Source of the DNA: Stentor coeruleus
Lineage: Eukaryota; Ciliophora; Heterotrichea; Heterotrichida; Stentoridae
Length of the DNA stretch: 64,000 nucleotides
NCBI GenBank assembly: GCA_001970955.1
Contig: MPUH01000090.1
Coordinates: forward strand, 1 to 64,000
Direction: 5' to 3'
The position numbers and the translations under genes are program-made. The notes beneath the pieces are model-generated. The model saw only the letters and a program-made list of their open reading frames with translations. It was not told the DNA's origin and did not search any database. Shown one piece after another: positions 1 through 9,471 of the stretch (positions are counted from its first letter, which is position 1; each line of letters starts with the position of its first letter).

Positions 1-4
1 GTCT

Positions 5-668
5 ATGGAAGCTGCACTTGAACAATATCTTATTTTATCAAGCAGCCAAAGGTAAAGTGTGTGAGGCTCTAATCTACTAGGTCATATCTAATCTAAAAAC
101 TTATGTGTTCGGAAAGCTTATAGATGCTATACAAGATAGAGGTGTATTTATAGAAGTTTTATTAATATTTGAAGTAATTACATATAAGACACTTTCAGGT
201 TATCAAGCCTATAAATTCCCCTAACTAACCTCTCACAGCTTAAAAACATAAAAATCATAACTCTAGTTACTCTCACTAGTGAGTAGCCTGTCCTCAGTTA
301 CAGATCATTGCTAGGATATCCAAAATTTCCTCAACAAGACAGCTGGAAAGATATAATTAATATAATTTATAAGGGACTTATGAAAGGGGAAATCGATCAT
401 AGAATTTCTTGCCTGAGAGTTTTCAAAGCTATTGGAAGAGGTTTAAACCAGATAATATCCCTGATGTACTAACTAAGATTTTTGACCATATATTGAAAAT
501 TGAGGAAAATCTTATTCGTAATCTTGACTCAATTTGCAAAAGTCAGTTGCTTTAACTAATAAGCAAAAGTTTGATAAAGAGTTTGCTAATCAAAGTATCG
601 TGAAAGCATGTGTGAATCACACAAAGGAAACTACTGGACTTATCGGAAAAAATTTAAAAAAAATTTAG
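5..668 (+). pseudogene. Decayed COP9 signalosome subunit 7-like (PCI domain) gene
   Basis: No single frame is open, but successive frames together resemble CSN7 from end to end. The ATG at 5 begins MEAALEQYLILSS, like the CSN7 N-terminus. Frame-shifted blocks follow: TYVFGKLIDAIQDRG (about 110-155) matches the VYVFGELL block, LKNIKIITLVTL (about 242-277) matches the LKHLTIVSLA block, and DIINIIYKGLMKGEIDHR (about 340-395) matches the DLIIEAVYTDIIQGKLDQR block. A helical tail ends at a TAG at 666. I count two or more in-frame stops (for example TAG near 85 and near 284) and about four frame changes. The family match is from memory. It could be another PCI protein such as eIF3m, but CSN7 fits better. 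It is a host gene relic; no intact copy is visible in the window. Confidence 0.7.
592..637. repeat. 46-bp direct repeat, copy 1 (with palindrome)
   Basis: This 46-bp block recurs exactly at 750-795. It contains the near-perfect palindrome GTGTGAATCACAC. Copy 1 lies inside the tail of the CSN7-like relic, so the repeat probably arose by local duplication of that tail. Confidence 0.85.
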
Positions 669-749
669 GTAAATAGATTAGCTTAATATAATAAATTAGT
701 CGATTTGAATGATTGGTTATTGTGGAGGGTGAAGAAGGAGATACTAATT

Positions 750-795
750 AAAGTATCGTGAAAGCATGTGTGAATCACACAAAGGAAACTACTGG
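750..795. repeat. 46-bp direct repeat, copy 2
   Basis: Exact second copy of the block at 592-637, including the GTGTGAATCACAC palindrome, 112 bp downstream of the end of copy 1. Confidence 0.85.
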
Positions 796-934
796 TATCA
801 AGAAAATAATGCTTAACTAGTTTATAACTTTCAAAAAAATAAAGCAAAACAGCTCGTAATTCATAATCATTCTGGCTGCTGATAAATAATCTTCTTGCTA
901 ATATAGCTTTCAGTAAAGCATAGCAATGCACATG

Positions 935-1248
935 CATAGTATTTATTTGAAAAATTTATAAAATTAACTAAATTTAATATCCTAACACTTTATTATTTGA
1001 ATAATATGAATGAAATGGAGTCAGGAATAATTATTGGTTTACTGATAAATTATTTTTTATTCAAGATAGTAACTGATAACTCTTTTTAGTANCATAGTAT
1101 TTATTTGAAAAATTTATAAAATTAACTAAATTTAATATCCTAACACTTTATTATTTTAATAATATGAATGAAATGGAGTCAGGAATAATTATTGGTTTAC
1201 TGATAAATTATTTTTTATTCAAGATAGTAACTGATAACTCTTTTTAGT
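935..1248. repeat. 156-bp direct duplication flanking a single n (assembly seam)
   Basis: Positions 935-1090 and 1093-1248 are almost identical, and the only unknown base of this stretch (n at 1092) lies between them. The arrangement is what results when two contig ends that overlap are placed side by side with a placeholder instead of being merged. The true sequence probably has one copy. Confidence 0.8.
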
Positions 1249-1464
1249 GCCTAACCAACAAAAATTCATTATTTAATAAGATATAAAATCCAGAAGTTGT
1301 TTGAAAATAAATATCTAAAAAAGAGAATATCCATATTAATCTACATAATTAATATCAAACAATAATACAAATATTATAAAGCTCATAAAAGCTTAACACT
1401 AGAAAATGTTCTACTCAATACAAAAAGCAACCAATTTCTTACTTTCCATTTTGGTTTTTTAGTA

Positions 1465-2820
1465 ATGAATTTTAAAATATGTACCAGTTCAACTAGAGCA
1501 AGGATAGAAAAGATTCTAACATCAGGCATTAAAAAATCTATGAGATCACTCAGCCTGCTACCAATAAACCACACCAGTAGCAAATCAATTATAGAAAAAT
1601 CGAATGCTAATTCATCACTAGATTTAGGTCTAAACAAAAAACCTTCGAAAAGAGTTCCTCCAACTCGTTCTTCAAACAGTTCAAATGCATCTGAAGAAAC
1701 AAAACCCTGTATAACAATGAGTCCATCAAAAGTCTTACTTGAACATCATGATAAACTTTCAGAATTTGAGTACAAAGAAATAGCAAATTACCCAGAAATC
1801 TATTTCCTAGGCAATGCTAAAAAAAAATACAGTGGGAATTTTTGTGATGATCGTTTATATTATCGTAGCTTTGTAGGTGATCATTTAGCTTATAGATATG
1901 AAATTCAAAAACTCTTAGGTGATGGGAGTTTTGGAATAGTAATTCAGTGCTATGATCATAAAATGCAGATCCCTGTCGCTATAAAAATTCTCCGCAAAGG
2001 CAAAAAATTCGCTAATATTGGGGAAATGGAAGCTGGAGTTCTTGATATCCTCAATGCAAATGGTGAAGATAATAACATTATCAAAAAGCATGAGCAGTTT
2101 AAGTTCCGTGAACATTTCTGTATAGTCTATGAACTTCTAAGTATAGACCTATATCAATTTCTTAAGAAAAACGAGTTTAGAGGAGCAAGCATGAGTATTA
2201 TTAAAAGAATAGCTGTGCAAATCATCATAGCTTTAAAGCATATTCACAACTCTGAACTCATCCACTGTGACTTGAAACCAGAAAATATTTTATTTAAAGT
2301 GGAAAATAAATCTAGTATTAAACTTATTGACTTTGGCTCAGCTTGTGAAAAAACAAATAAAATTTTTACTTATATTCAAAGTAGATTCTATAGAGCTCCT
2401 GAAGTAATTATTGATGCTGGGTATAATGAAAAAATAGATATTTGGAGCTTAGGTTGCATACTTTTTGAGCTTTATAAAGGTGTGCCTATATTCCAAGGGA
2501 TGAATGAGCATGACCAACTTTGCAAAATTGTTGAAATTATTGGAGATATTCCTGAAGCTATTATTAAAAATGGTAAAAGGAGTACTATTTTTTTTAATGA
2601 AAATGGGAAACTAAAAGATAGGACTGGGGAGGTTGTTAAGCCCGGAGTCAAATCTGTGGCAGGACTTATAAAAAATGCTGAAAAAAGTTTTATTGACTTT
2701 CTTTTAGAATGTTTTAAGCTTAACCCCGACGAGCGTTTTGATGCAGAAACTGCGCTTTCTCATCCTTGGATAAAAGGAAACAAGCAACTAAACAATAGAA
2801 ATTTGAGAACATATAATTAG
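1465..2820 (+). CDS. DYRK-family dual-specificity protein kinase (class 2-like)
   Basis: A 451-aa CMGC kinase that should autophosphorylate on tyrosine during folding and then act on serine/threonine. The N-terminal 110 residues are serine-rich and probably disordered. A DYRK homology box (EFEYKEIANYPEIYFLG) lies at about residues 100-117. The kinase domain follows: glycine loop GDGSFG near 151, VAIK lysine near 174, catalytic HCDLKPEN near 267 (the HCD form is usual for DYRKs), DFG near 289, and activation segment YIQSRFYRAPE with the second tyrosine of the YxY motif replaced. The CMGC-type C-lobe ends in the HPWI motif near 430. It converges with the aspartyl protease gene, the stop codons being about 42 bp apart. 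An ATG at 1465 after an A/C-rich leader is the first in frame. Confidence 0.9.
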   Translation: MNFKICTSSTRARIEKILTSGIKKSMRSLSLLPINHTSSKSIIEKSNANSSLDLGLNKKPSKRVPPTRSSNSSNASEETKPCITMSPSKVLLEHHDKLSEFEYKEIANYPEIYFLGNAKKKYSGNFCDDRLYYRSFVGDHLAYRYEIQKLLGDGSFGIVIQCYDHKMQIPVAIKILRKGKKFANIGEMEAGVLDILNANGEDNNIIKKHEQFKFREHFCIVYELLSIDLYQFLKKNEFRGASMSIIKRIAVQIIIALKHIHNSELIHCDLKPENILFKVENKSSIKLIDFGSACEKTNKIFTYIQSRFYRAPEVIIDAGYNEKIDIWSLGCILFELYKGVPIFQGMNEHDQLCKIVEIIGDIPEAIIKNGKRSTIFFNENGKLKDRTGEVVKPGVKSVAGLIKNAEKSFIDFLLECFKLNPDERFDAETALSHPWIKGNKQLNNRNLRTYN

Positions 2821-2862
2821 CCGTAAGGTGTATATGAAAATTGTTCAAAATACATTAGCTAC

Positions 2863-4197
2863 TTAAACTTCTTGGTTTTCTTCATTTAATTGAGACTTAC
2901 TTCGTTTTCTCAATATATATATAATTGTAACAGAAGCTATTGAGGTTAGTCCACATGATCCAAGAACTACTGAAAAAACCCCAATGTCATTTACATGTTT
3001 TTTATAGGTTGGGATGATTATTCTTGATTTATTGTGGGGGTAGTCTGGGATACAATCAGAGCTTGCAAAACCAATTTTTTTTATTTCGCGATTGAAAATA
3101 ATGTCGTTTCCTCGCATGAAGTTACCACCAAGGACATTGCCTCCTGCGCTATTGCTGTAGATCCCGATGCAGAAAGTGTTGGGAGTCTCAGGCCAGGCGA
3201 ATAAGTAGTACTTGGCTTTCCATTCAACCTCTATGTCATCGATTCCTAGCTTAAAACTTGGAAAAGTTGAAAAAAAGTCAGAGATGTCTGTGTATTTTTT
3301 ATTGTCATATTTATAACAAGCATGAGCTTCTCCATAAACTTCTTTAAGTTCTCCATCACAATTTCCTTCCTTATTACAGATTTCATTAAAAGCTTCTAAT
3401 AGTGAGAGGTAAATCTTAGTTGAGAAGTAAGTAAATGTAGTACCAGAGTCAACAATAGTTCCAGTGGTATAAAAAGAAGAAAAATCAGCAGCCGTTATAG
3501 GAACTTTATTCCCATTAAGTAGCATATAGTGCAATTTAATAGCATAAAATGTGTCATCATACAGCGACGCCCATACTGGAGAACTTAAATGGATTGAGCT
3601 ATTATACCCTCCAATCGTAATAACCCCATCTTCTTTTCCAAAGCAAATAGCAAAAACGTTACTATCAATATCATCATTTCTATACAAAATATCAACAAGT
3701 GTCAGCATATTATTTTTCTGTTGAGCAAATCCCATGATCCCATCAACTTGTTGTGTTCTAAACAAATAAGTCTCTCGTCTATGACAACCAAAGATAGCTT
3801 TTACCCTATGGGCATAAGCAAAGTCATCACCGAACATAATATCATCCTCTACTAATATCCCAGAAATGGAACTCCCTTCAGCATAACTTTGTGAATACCC
3901 ACACACATTATTATCACAAGAGCTACATGAAATATCTTCATTACACTGAACAAGTCTTGAAGTATTAGATTTTTTATAATCAAAATACAAGTCTATGTGT
4001 TTGCCACAGTTTTCACATCCAACACATGGAAAAGCTGTGAGTCTTGATCCAGTGTCAATTATTACAGTCTGACGCATTGAAGGATTTCCTACCCAGATAT
4101 CAACATAATAATATCCTAAACTTTCAGTGTTGCCATATACAACTGCATGCTCAAAGGACTCTCCTACAATAAGGTTGATGAAAAGAATTAAAAACAT
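2863..4197 (-). CDS. Membrane-anchored pepsin-family aspartyl protease
   Basis: A 444-aa A1-family aspartyl protease. A hydrophobic signal peptide occupies residues 1-12 or so. The two catalytic motifs are present: IIDTGS near residue 47 and IVDSGTTFTY near 248. A cysteine-rich insert follows the first motif (PCVGCENCGKH, then further CxxC pairs and YAEGSS), which resembles the plasmepsin V / Toxoplasma ASP5 branch. A single transmembrane helix near residues 402-428 is followed by a basic stop-transfer sequence (RKRSKS), giving a type I protein with the protease in the lumen or outside. The upstream gene on the same strand ends only 27 bp before this ATG. Substrate and compartment cannot be told from sequence. 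Confidence 0.9.
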   Translation of the reverse strand: MFLILFINLIVGESFEHAVVYGNTESLGYYYVDIWVGNPSMRQTVIIDTGSRLTAFPCVGCENCGKHIDLYFDYKKSNTSRLVQCNEDISCSSCDNNVCGYSQSYAEGSSISGILVEDDIMFGDDFAYAHRVKAIFGCHRRETYLFRTQQVDGIMGFAQQKNNMLTLVDILYRNDDIDSNVFAICFGKEDGVITIGGYNSSIHLSSPVWASLYDDTFYAIKLHYMLLNGNKVPITAADFSSFYTTGTIVDSGTTFTYFSTKIYLSLLEAFNEICNKEGNCDGELKEVYGEAHACYKYDNKKYTDISDFFSTFPSFKLGIDDIEVEWKAKYYLFAWPETPNTFCIGIYSNSAGGNVLGGNFMRGNDIIFNREIKKIGFASSDCIPDYPHNKSRIIIPTYKKHVNDIGVFSVVLGSCGLTSIASVTIIYILRKRSKSQLNEENQEV

Positions 4198-4224
4198 TTT
4201 TAAAGATGATTAACAAATGTTGCT

Positions 4225-5511
4225 TTAATTTGGCCATAGCAACTCTACTCGTTCGTTGAATTCTTCTAAGCAAAATTTAAAGAGTTTGTAACGGAAGCGC
4301 TTGAATCGGGCTGTTGTTGATAGATAATGTAAGGCGGCTTTATGGTATTCACGGAGTTTTTCAGAGAGCTTTCTGAGATCATCAAAAGGAATGATTATGC
4401 TTGAGGAAAAGCTGTTGAAGACTTCGAGGAATTCTGGGGCTTTTCGGAATTTGTCAATTTCAGAAAATAGTTCCTGCCACTTGTAGACGAGGTTTTTTAA
4501 GTCTTCTTCTTTGACCGTGGTTATTGTTGAAAGACCTGACTTGTAGGGTTCTTGCTTTTTCAGCTCAAAAAGAAGAGATTTTTGGCTTTGGAGATGCATG
4601 ATTGCGTAAACTAGGTCGTCTTTGTTGTAAATTTCGTAGAGCAAATTGTAGAAGTCAGGCTTTATTAGAAGGTTTACATAGCTTAACAAATCGCGTATGT
4701 CTTCTTTTGAATCTTCTCTAATGATTTTTTTCCCTTTGCTTTTTATAAGAAGGCACATTTGGAATATATGCTCAAGAGATGACTCCAGCTCTATTTGACA
4801 CTCGTTAAAAGCTAAAATCATTTCGCTCATTTTCAATAAAGGCTTTGATGCTTCCACCATACTTGGATACCTTTTCAATTGGGCTTTAACAACTTCATAT
4901 TCTTCTTTAGCTTTGGTCATCTCATTCATAGCTTTGATATCAGAAATCAGTAAATTAGCCGGATCTTTAAAAAGCTGTATAATTTTTACTCTTATACAAG
5001 ATTCAATACTTTTAAGTAAAGGATTAGCAAGTTCCTGTCTGTTTTGTATGTCGACAATGAGATTTGGTAATTTAAGTAATAAATTTCCTATTGTTTGTGT
5101 ATGTTGAGTAAGTTTCCCACTTAATCTTCCATCTTGTAAAGTTATGTGGGTTAATGGATGAAAGCTTGTGTGTAAAAGTTCAAAGCGATCTTGGAAAGTG
5201 TTTATGAAAGTGTCACAATATGAATAATCAATAAGCCTTGGGTATTCTAGGATAGCTTCATTTAGTATATGACTGTATATTTAATACATCATGTTGTCAA
5301 GGTAAATTTTACCTTGGGCTAAGTCACCAGAGTCTTTGAGGATTTCATGAATTTCGACTGCATTTGATAATATGCCTTCGAAATGTGAAAATATTGATAT
5401 GAACCGCTTTTCGATACCTTCTAATGATACACTGTATTTTTCTATAAGTCTGGATTCTAGCCAGGACATTAGTTCTTCGAGTCTTATACAGATAAAACTT
5501 GTGTCAGCCAT
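4225..5511 (-). CDS. Conserved-looking all-helical protein, unknown function (two exons)
   Basis: Two open frames join into one 423-aa protein if the 15-nt intron at 5273-5287 is removed; the join is in frame and gives continuous helical sequence (DNM then IHILNEAI). The protein is almost entirely predicted helix, rich in L, E and K, with no signal peptide, membrane segment or motif I recognise. The overall look recalls helical-bundle tethering or scaffold proteins, but I assign no function. It starts at ATG 5511 and ends 27 bp before the protease gene downstream. Confidence 0.8.
5273..5287 (-). other. 15-nt intron
   Basis: Sense sequence GTATTAAATATACAG. It has GT...AG ends and an A at position 10. 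If retained it gives an immediate TAA in frame; removal joins the two exons of the helical protein. Confidence 0.9.
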
Positions 5512-5960
5512 TATACTTTGGTTAATATAGTAAATTGCATAGCATTAAATAGGCTTTTCTGCAAAGAATTTACTGTTTATAAGTTGTTTTTAATAAAGTT
5601 CTTGAGTTAGAAATATAACATATGATTTATGATATGATGCAGGAATTTATTAAATATTATGGATAAGCATTAGCTTAATATGAAAAAGTTCCAGACTCTA
5701 AAGTCTATAAACATTGTCCATTCAATAGAATTTGTTCATATAAAGTATTTAAAATGCGATTAAAAACTTGATTATCAAGCAAAAAGTTAGAAAAAAAANT
5801 TAGCTTAATATGAAAAAGTTCCAGACTCTAAAGTCTATAAACATTGTCCATTCAATAGAATTTTGTTCATATAAAGTATTTAAAATGCGATTAAAAACTT
5901 GATTATCAAGCAAAAAGTTAGAAAAAAATTAAAGCTAATTATGCTATAGTAAAATAAATC
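5512..5960. other. Intergenic region
   Basis: No gene is seen. Most of it is taken up by the n-flanked duplication at 5670-5928. Confidence 0.6.
5670..5928. repeat. 129-bp direct duplication flanking a single n (assembly seam)
   Basis: Positions 5670-5798 and 5800-5928 match apart from a one-base length difference, with n at 5799 between them. This is the same arrangement as at 935-1248. Confidence 0.8.
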
Positions 5961-6659
5961 CTACAAGCTATTCTTTCTAGCAAGAATTTGACGTTTCGGT
6001 GAAGGTGATGGAGAAAGAGAGATAAAAGTAGACGTAAGATCATAAGTTCCAGGCCCAGGTGTTGAGAATCTTGCTTGCAAATCTGTATAAGTTTTAGTTC
6101 CAAAAGAAATATTAATATACCTTGCTGACTCTACCAAAGAGTGATTAGGATTATAAGTCCCAGGCGGTGGGGAGGAGTTCTTTGATTGCTTAGTATGCCT
6201 ACTTTTCAATGTACAAGAAATACCATTCCCAATACAACTTTTAATATTATAAGTTCCTGGACCTGGTGTTGACCATCTTCTATTATCAGGTTTGGATCTT
6301 GATGGAGAAATTTTACCTCCTATAAATTTTCTATCCATAGATCCTGGTAATGTATAAGTTGTTGAAGGTGGAGCATCTTTTCCTTTAGGATTTAAAGGTG
6401 CCCAACGTTTACCAAATCCAAAACCTGCACTTCGGCCCTTACCTATTGTGGACTTGAGTTCCATGTACTCAGAGCTTGGATCAGGCTTTTTGTTCATAAA
6501 GCGATTCGCTTTTGAAAATGACCATTTGACACTTTGAGTTCCGATAAGCCCATCAACACGCATGATCTCAATTAAGTTCTTTTTGAGTATTCTTTGATTT
6601 ACTGGCGCTTCTCTTTTTGGACTTGATACAGATGCCGATTTTCTGTGTTTTATACTCAT
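5961..6659 (-). CDS. Sperm-tail PG-rich repeat (SHIPPO/ODF3-type) protein
   Basis: A 232-aa basic protein with at least three PG-rich repeats: TPGPGTYN near residue 131, PPPGTYNP near 163 and TPGPGTYDL near 204, plus a weaker repeat near 106. These short repeats are characteristic of STPGR/SHIPPO proteins, which are found along ciliary and sperm-tail microtubules, some as inner-lumen proteins of doublets. The N-terminus is rich in K and S. A role in axonemes or cortical microtubules is likely in a ciliate, but this is inferred from the family. A single exon from ATG 6659. Confidence 0.85.
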   Translation of the reverse strand: MSIKHRKSASVSSPKREAPVNQRILKKNLIEIMRVDGLIGTQSVKWSFSKANRFMNKKPDPSSEYMELKSTIGKGRSAGFGFGKRWAPLNPKGKDAPPSTTYTLPGSMDRKFIGGKISPSRSKPDNRRWSTPGPGTYNIKSCIGNGISCTLKSRHTKQSKNSSPPPGTYNPNHSLVESARYINISFGTKTYTDLQARFSTPGPGTYDLTSTFISLSPSPSPKRQILARKNSL

Positions 6660-7271
6660 TTATTAAAGTTTGGGAAAATACTGTTAGTAATTTTAATGCT
6701 TATTTTAAAATTGAACTTAGAATATATAGGTTTTGATCATAGAAAATTAGTCTTGGGTAAATGATTTTAGGCAGCTGAAAAATTAAAAATTATTAGATTA
6801 TTTAAGTTAAAGTAAGTTAGTAATATTATTATTAGTTGCTTAATTTCTTTATTAAATAGAAAAATAATTAGCTTTTCCTGGATTATTTTTATTCTTTGGA
6901 GATCCTCTGGAAAAGGTATCCAATACAAAAAATTAGCAAGACATTTTCTGATTTTGTGCGTTTTACTGCAGGAAATTTGCTCAGAGATGCAAAAAAATTT
7001 ATATATACTGATGACGTGCTGATATAAAAATGTATGATCAAAGCTTCTATAATGGCTATTAAAGAAAGCTATGATTAAATTTTATTGTGTTAAAAAGCTC
7101 ATTCTATTTGATTGGTTCATTAAAATGATAAATTATAATACGTGGCTTACTGTATTACCTGATCTCTATGTAGAATAATATTTTACTATTTATTCAGAGC
7201 TGTAAAATATATATATTATAATTGTACCTAAATCAACGAATATTGAGTTTATATTGATACTTAATTTAATT
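6660..7271. other. Intergenic region between two minus-strand genes
   Basis: No gene, RNA or repeat is seen. The part next to 6660 is G/T-rich on the plus strand, as expected upstream of a minus-strand gene. Confidence 0.5.
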
Positions 7272-8255
7272 TTATTGAATTCCAACAGTACTGCATAATC
7301 TTGATAATGGATGATGGGGCTCAACCTTATTTTCATTTTTCTGTTCTTCATTTTTTTTCTTCATATGGAGTGAAGCTGTCGCTATGAAATTCCCTAGAAG
7401 AACTAAGCTTCCTCCTATAAATGTAAATCTATTTGGATCACTTTGGAAGCCAAAAATCCATGCAAAAAGACTTCCAACAACCGGGTCAAAGTTGATTATC
7501 ACTGAAAGAATAAAAGGACTGACATATTTTAGCAAAAAATATAAAGCTCCATTTCCAATGAAGCCACAGACAACGCCAAGGTAAAGAGCATATGCACCAT
7601 CTAAAGTGTAAAGATATCCAAAAACTGAAGCAATACTAATTGGGTATAGTGAGATTGAAATAACTAAGCAAAAAACTGCTGCTGTTATATGGATGCAAAA
7701 AAGATAAAAAATAGGTCCTTCAATCATTAGATTTTCTGAAATAATCAAATTTACAGCTAGGGCTACAGCTCCTGATAATGCTATGAGATCCCCATACCAA
7801 GTAGTTCCTTCATCACTTGAACTTAAAAAGCACATTATAAACATCCCTACAAATCCGATCATAGCCCCAGATACTTGAAGCAATTTGAGTTTTCGGCACC
7901 TTATCATGTAATATAAAACTAATAATGCAGGGCATGAATAGAGAAATACAAGAGAATGGGCTATTGAAGTAAATTGCATACTAACATTCCATAAACTGAA
8001 ATGCGCACCAATAGAAAAACCTGCAATTAATATTGTTTTCCAATATTTCTTGAGCTGATCCTTATAAATCTCTTTTTTATCTTTATATGTTAGCAAGACC
8101 ATGATAAAAAAGCACAAACTTGTTATTTGTAATCTCCAGCATGATTTCATTAAAGGATTAACTGAGGACATCGCTGAAAAAGCTACAGCAGCAGATCCCA
8201 TTGATACCACACCTACTAAACCTAAGAAAAATACAATAAATATCCTTCGATTCAT
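7272..8255 (-). CDS. EamA/DMT-superfamily membrane transporter
   Basis: A 327-aa polytopic membrane protein with about ten hydrophobic helices in two halves, the length and layout of EamA (DUF6) drug/metabolite transporters. Family-like features include a polar hairpin after helix 2 (KDKKEIYKDQLKKYWK), the segment SVNPLMKSCWRLQ near residue 31, and in the second half YVSPFILSVIINFDPVVGSLF near 243. The C-terminal 30 residues are charged and cytosolic. Substrates in this superfamily vary (nucleotide sugars, amino acids, other metabolites) and none can be assigned. Plus-strand open frames inside it are shadows. Confidence 0.85.
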   Translation of the reverse strand: MNRRIFIVFFLGLVGVVSMGSAAVAFSAMSSVNPLMKSCWRLQITSLCFFIMVLLTYKDKKEIYKDQLKKYWKTILIAGFSIGAHFSLWNVSMQFTSIAHSLVFLYSCPALLVLYYMIRCRKLKLLQVSGAMIGFVGMFIMCFLSSSDEGTTWYGDLIALSGAVALAVNLIISENLMIEGPIFYLFCIHITAAVFCLVISISLYPISIASVFGYLYTLDGAYALYLGVVCGFIGNGALYFLLKYVSPFILSVIINFDPVVGSLFAWIFGFQSDPNRFTFIGGSLVLLGNFIATASLHMKKKNEEQKNENKVEPHHPLSRLCSTVGIQ

Positions 8256-8429
8256 TTATATCTTTGCAAAAGATCGGTTCTTATGCTTGTATTTTCCTCA
8301 ACTGAAGATTATAATAATAATAAATGACTGAATTTTCAAATCTCACGAAGGGTTACTTGGTGAAATTTTGACAACTTAAATTTTTTTGAAAAGGAAGTAT
8401 ATTCCTATATAGCTGAAAGTCAGTATTAT

Positions 8430-9271
8430 AGATAAATTGAGGTTTGAAGTGCTCTCAGTGAGAGAATTAACTGAACAATAAGGAGTCAATTTACTTGTAT
8501 TTCAAAATAGAATAAAGGTTAGGATAACCTCAAAAATGAATCTAAATGGGTAAACAAGAAGATAAAGGTAATTATGAATACTATCTATAGAGAAATTGAT
8601 AAGCATCGTACTCAATTGTTTAATTCTATCAGAAGTACTAGAGTGCAAGTATCAAAATAAGAAATTCGACTGAAAGCTATGAAGATTGCACATAAAAAGG
8701 CTTAAGAGAATTTAAAACATCTGATATTTGGTTTGCAAATTTCAAAAAAAGGAATTTTCTTGTTTGGAGAAGAGCTAATGCTATTGATGCTATATTAATT
8801 GATACTAACATTTCTTTTGGGAATAAGATGTAAATCTTTAATGAAAAATCATACTAAAGATTGCACTAGAAACATGCAAAAAAGATATCAATCTTTTGAA
8901 TGAAAACATTGAAAATAGATTTAAAAATGAATTAGAAGCAAGAAAGCTAGACTACTTAGAATATAACTCTCATAGGTAGCAGCCCAATGTGCAGCATCCC
9001 TGAAGAAAATATTAATATATCATTAAGACTATGAAGGAATCAGATCAGAACTCAAAAAACCTTTGAGAAAGCAATCCGACTTGATAAAATATTACTTATA
9101 GATTTAATAATAGAAGATGGAAAGGCCAGTGTAAATTCGGAAATAGATAAAGAAAAGAAAAAATACTTAGAAAAATTTTTGAACAAAAGACAAAAAATAA
9201 ACACAATATTATCCCTGAAAGAAATGGTTGACAAAAAGTCAGTAATAAACCTAATAAATAAAATCATTTAG
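8430..9271 (+). pseudogene. Decayed coiled-coil protein gene, family unknown
   Basis: Coding-like blocks in changing plus-strand frames: VLSVRELTEQ (about 8450-8482), IDKHRTQLFNSIRSTRVQ (about 8596-8650), LNENIENRFKNELEARKLDY (about 8898-8957) and a lysine-rich tail ending at TAG 9269-9271. The blocks are separated by stops and frame changes. At least four interruptions are TAA or TAG in lysine/glutamate/glutamine-rich context, for example after QVSK and after AHKKA. Its composition suggests a long coiled coil. No intact relative is visible in the window, and I cannot name the family. It is followed by a short A/C-rich leader for the next gene. Confidence 0.55.
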
Positions 9272-9471
9272 CTTAAGCTAAATAATTACATGAATCTTAT
9301 TTCCTAACTAAAATGCAACTTCCTTCCTCTTACTGTAATCATAAATTCCATACAATAAAAAATGCCAAAAGTTCATATTTTATGATTAATAATTTTACGA
9401 CATAAACTTAAAATAAAACTCAAATTTCCAATATCTTTCTATCCTTCAACGCATTATAATAACTATTAATC

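Larger units (their letters stand above)
669..1464. other. Intergenic region, relic tail to DYRK gene
   Basis: No gene is supported here. It holds the second 46-bp repeat, the n-flanked duplication, and from about 1250 an A/C-rich stretch that is typical of the sequence before plus-strand genes in this window. Confidence 0.6.

Noticed and set aside
1383-1637. 84-residue minus-strand frame
   Set aside because: It is antisense to the N-terminal part of the DYRK gene and shows no domain.
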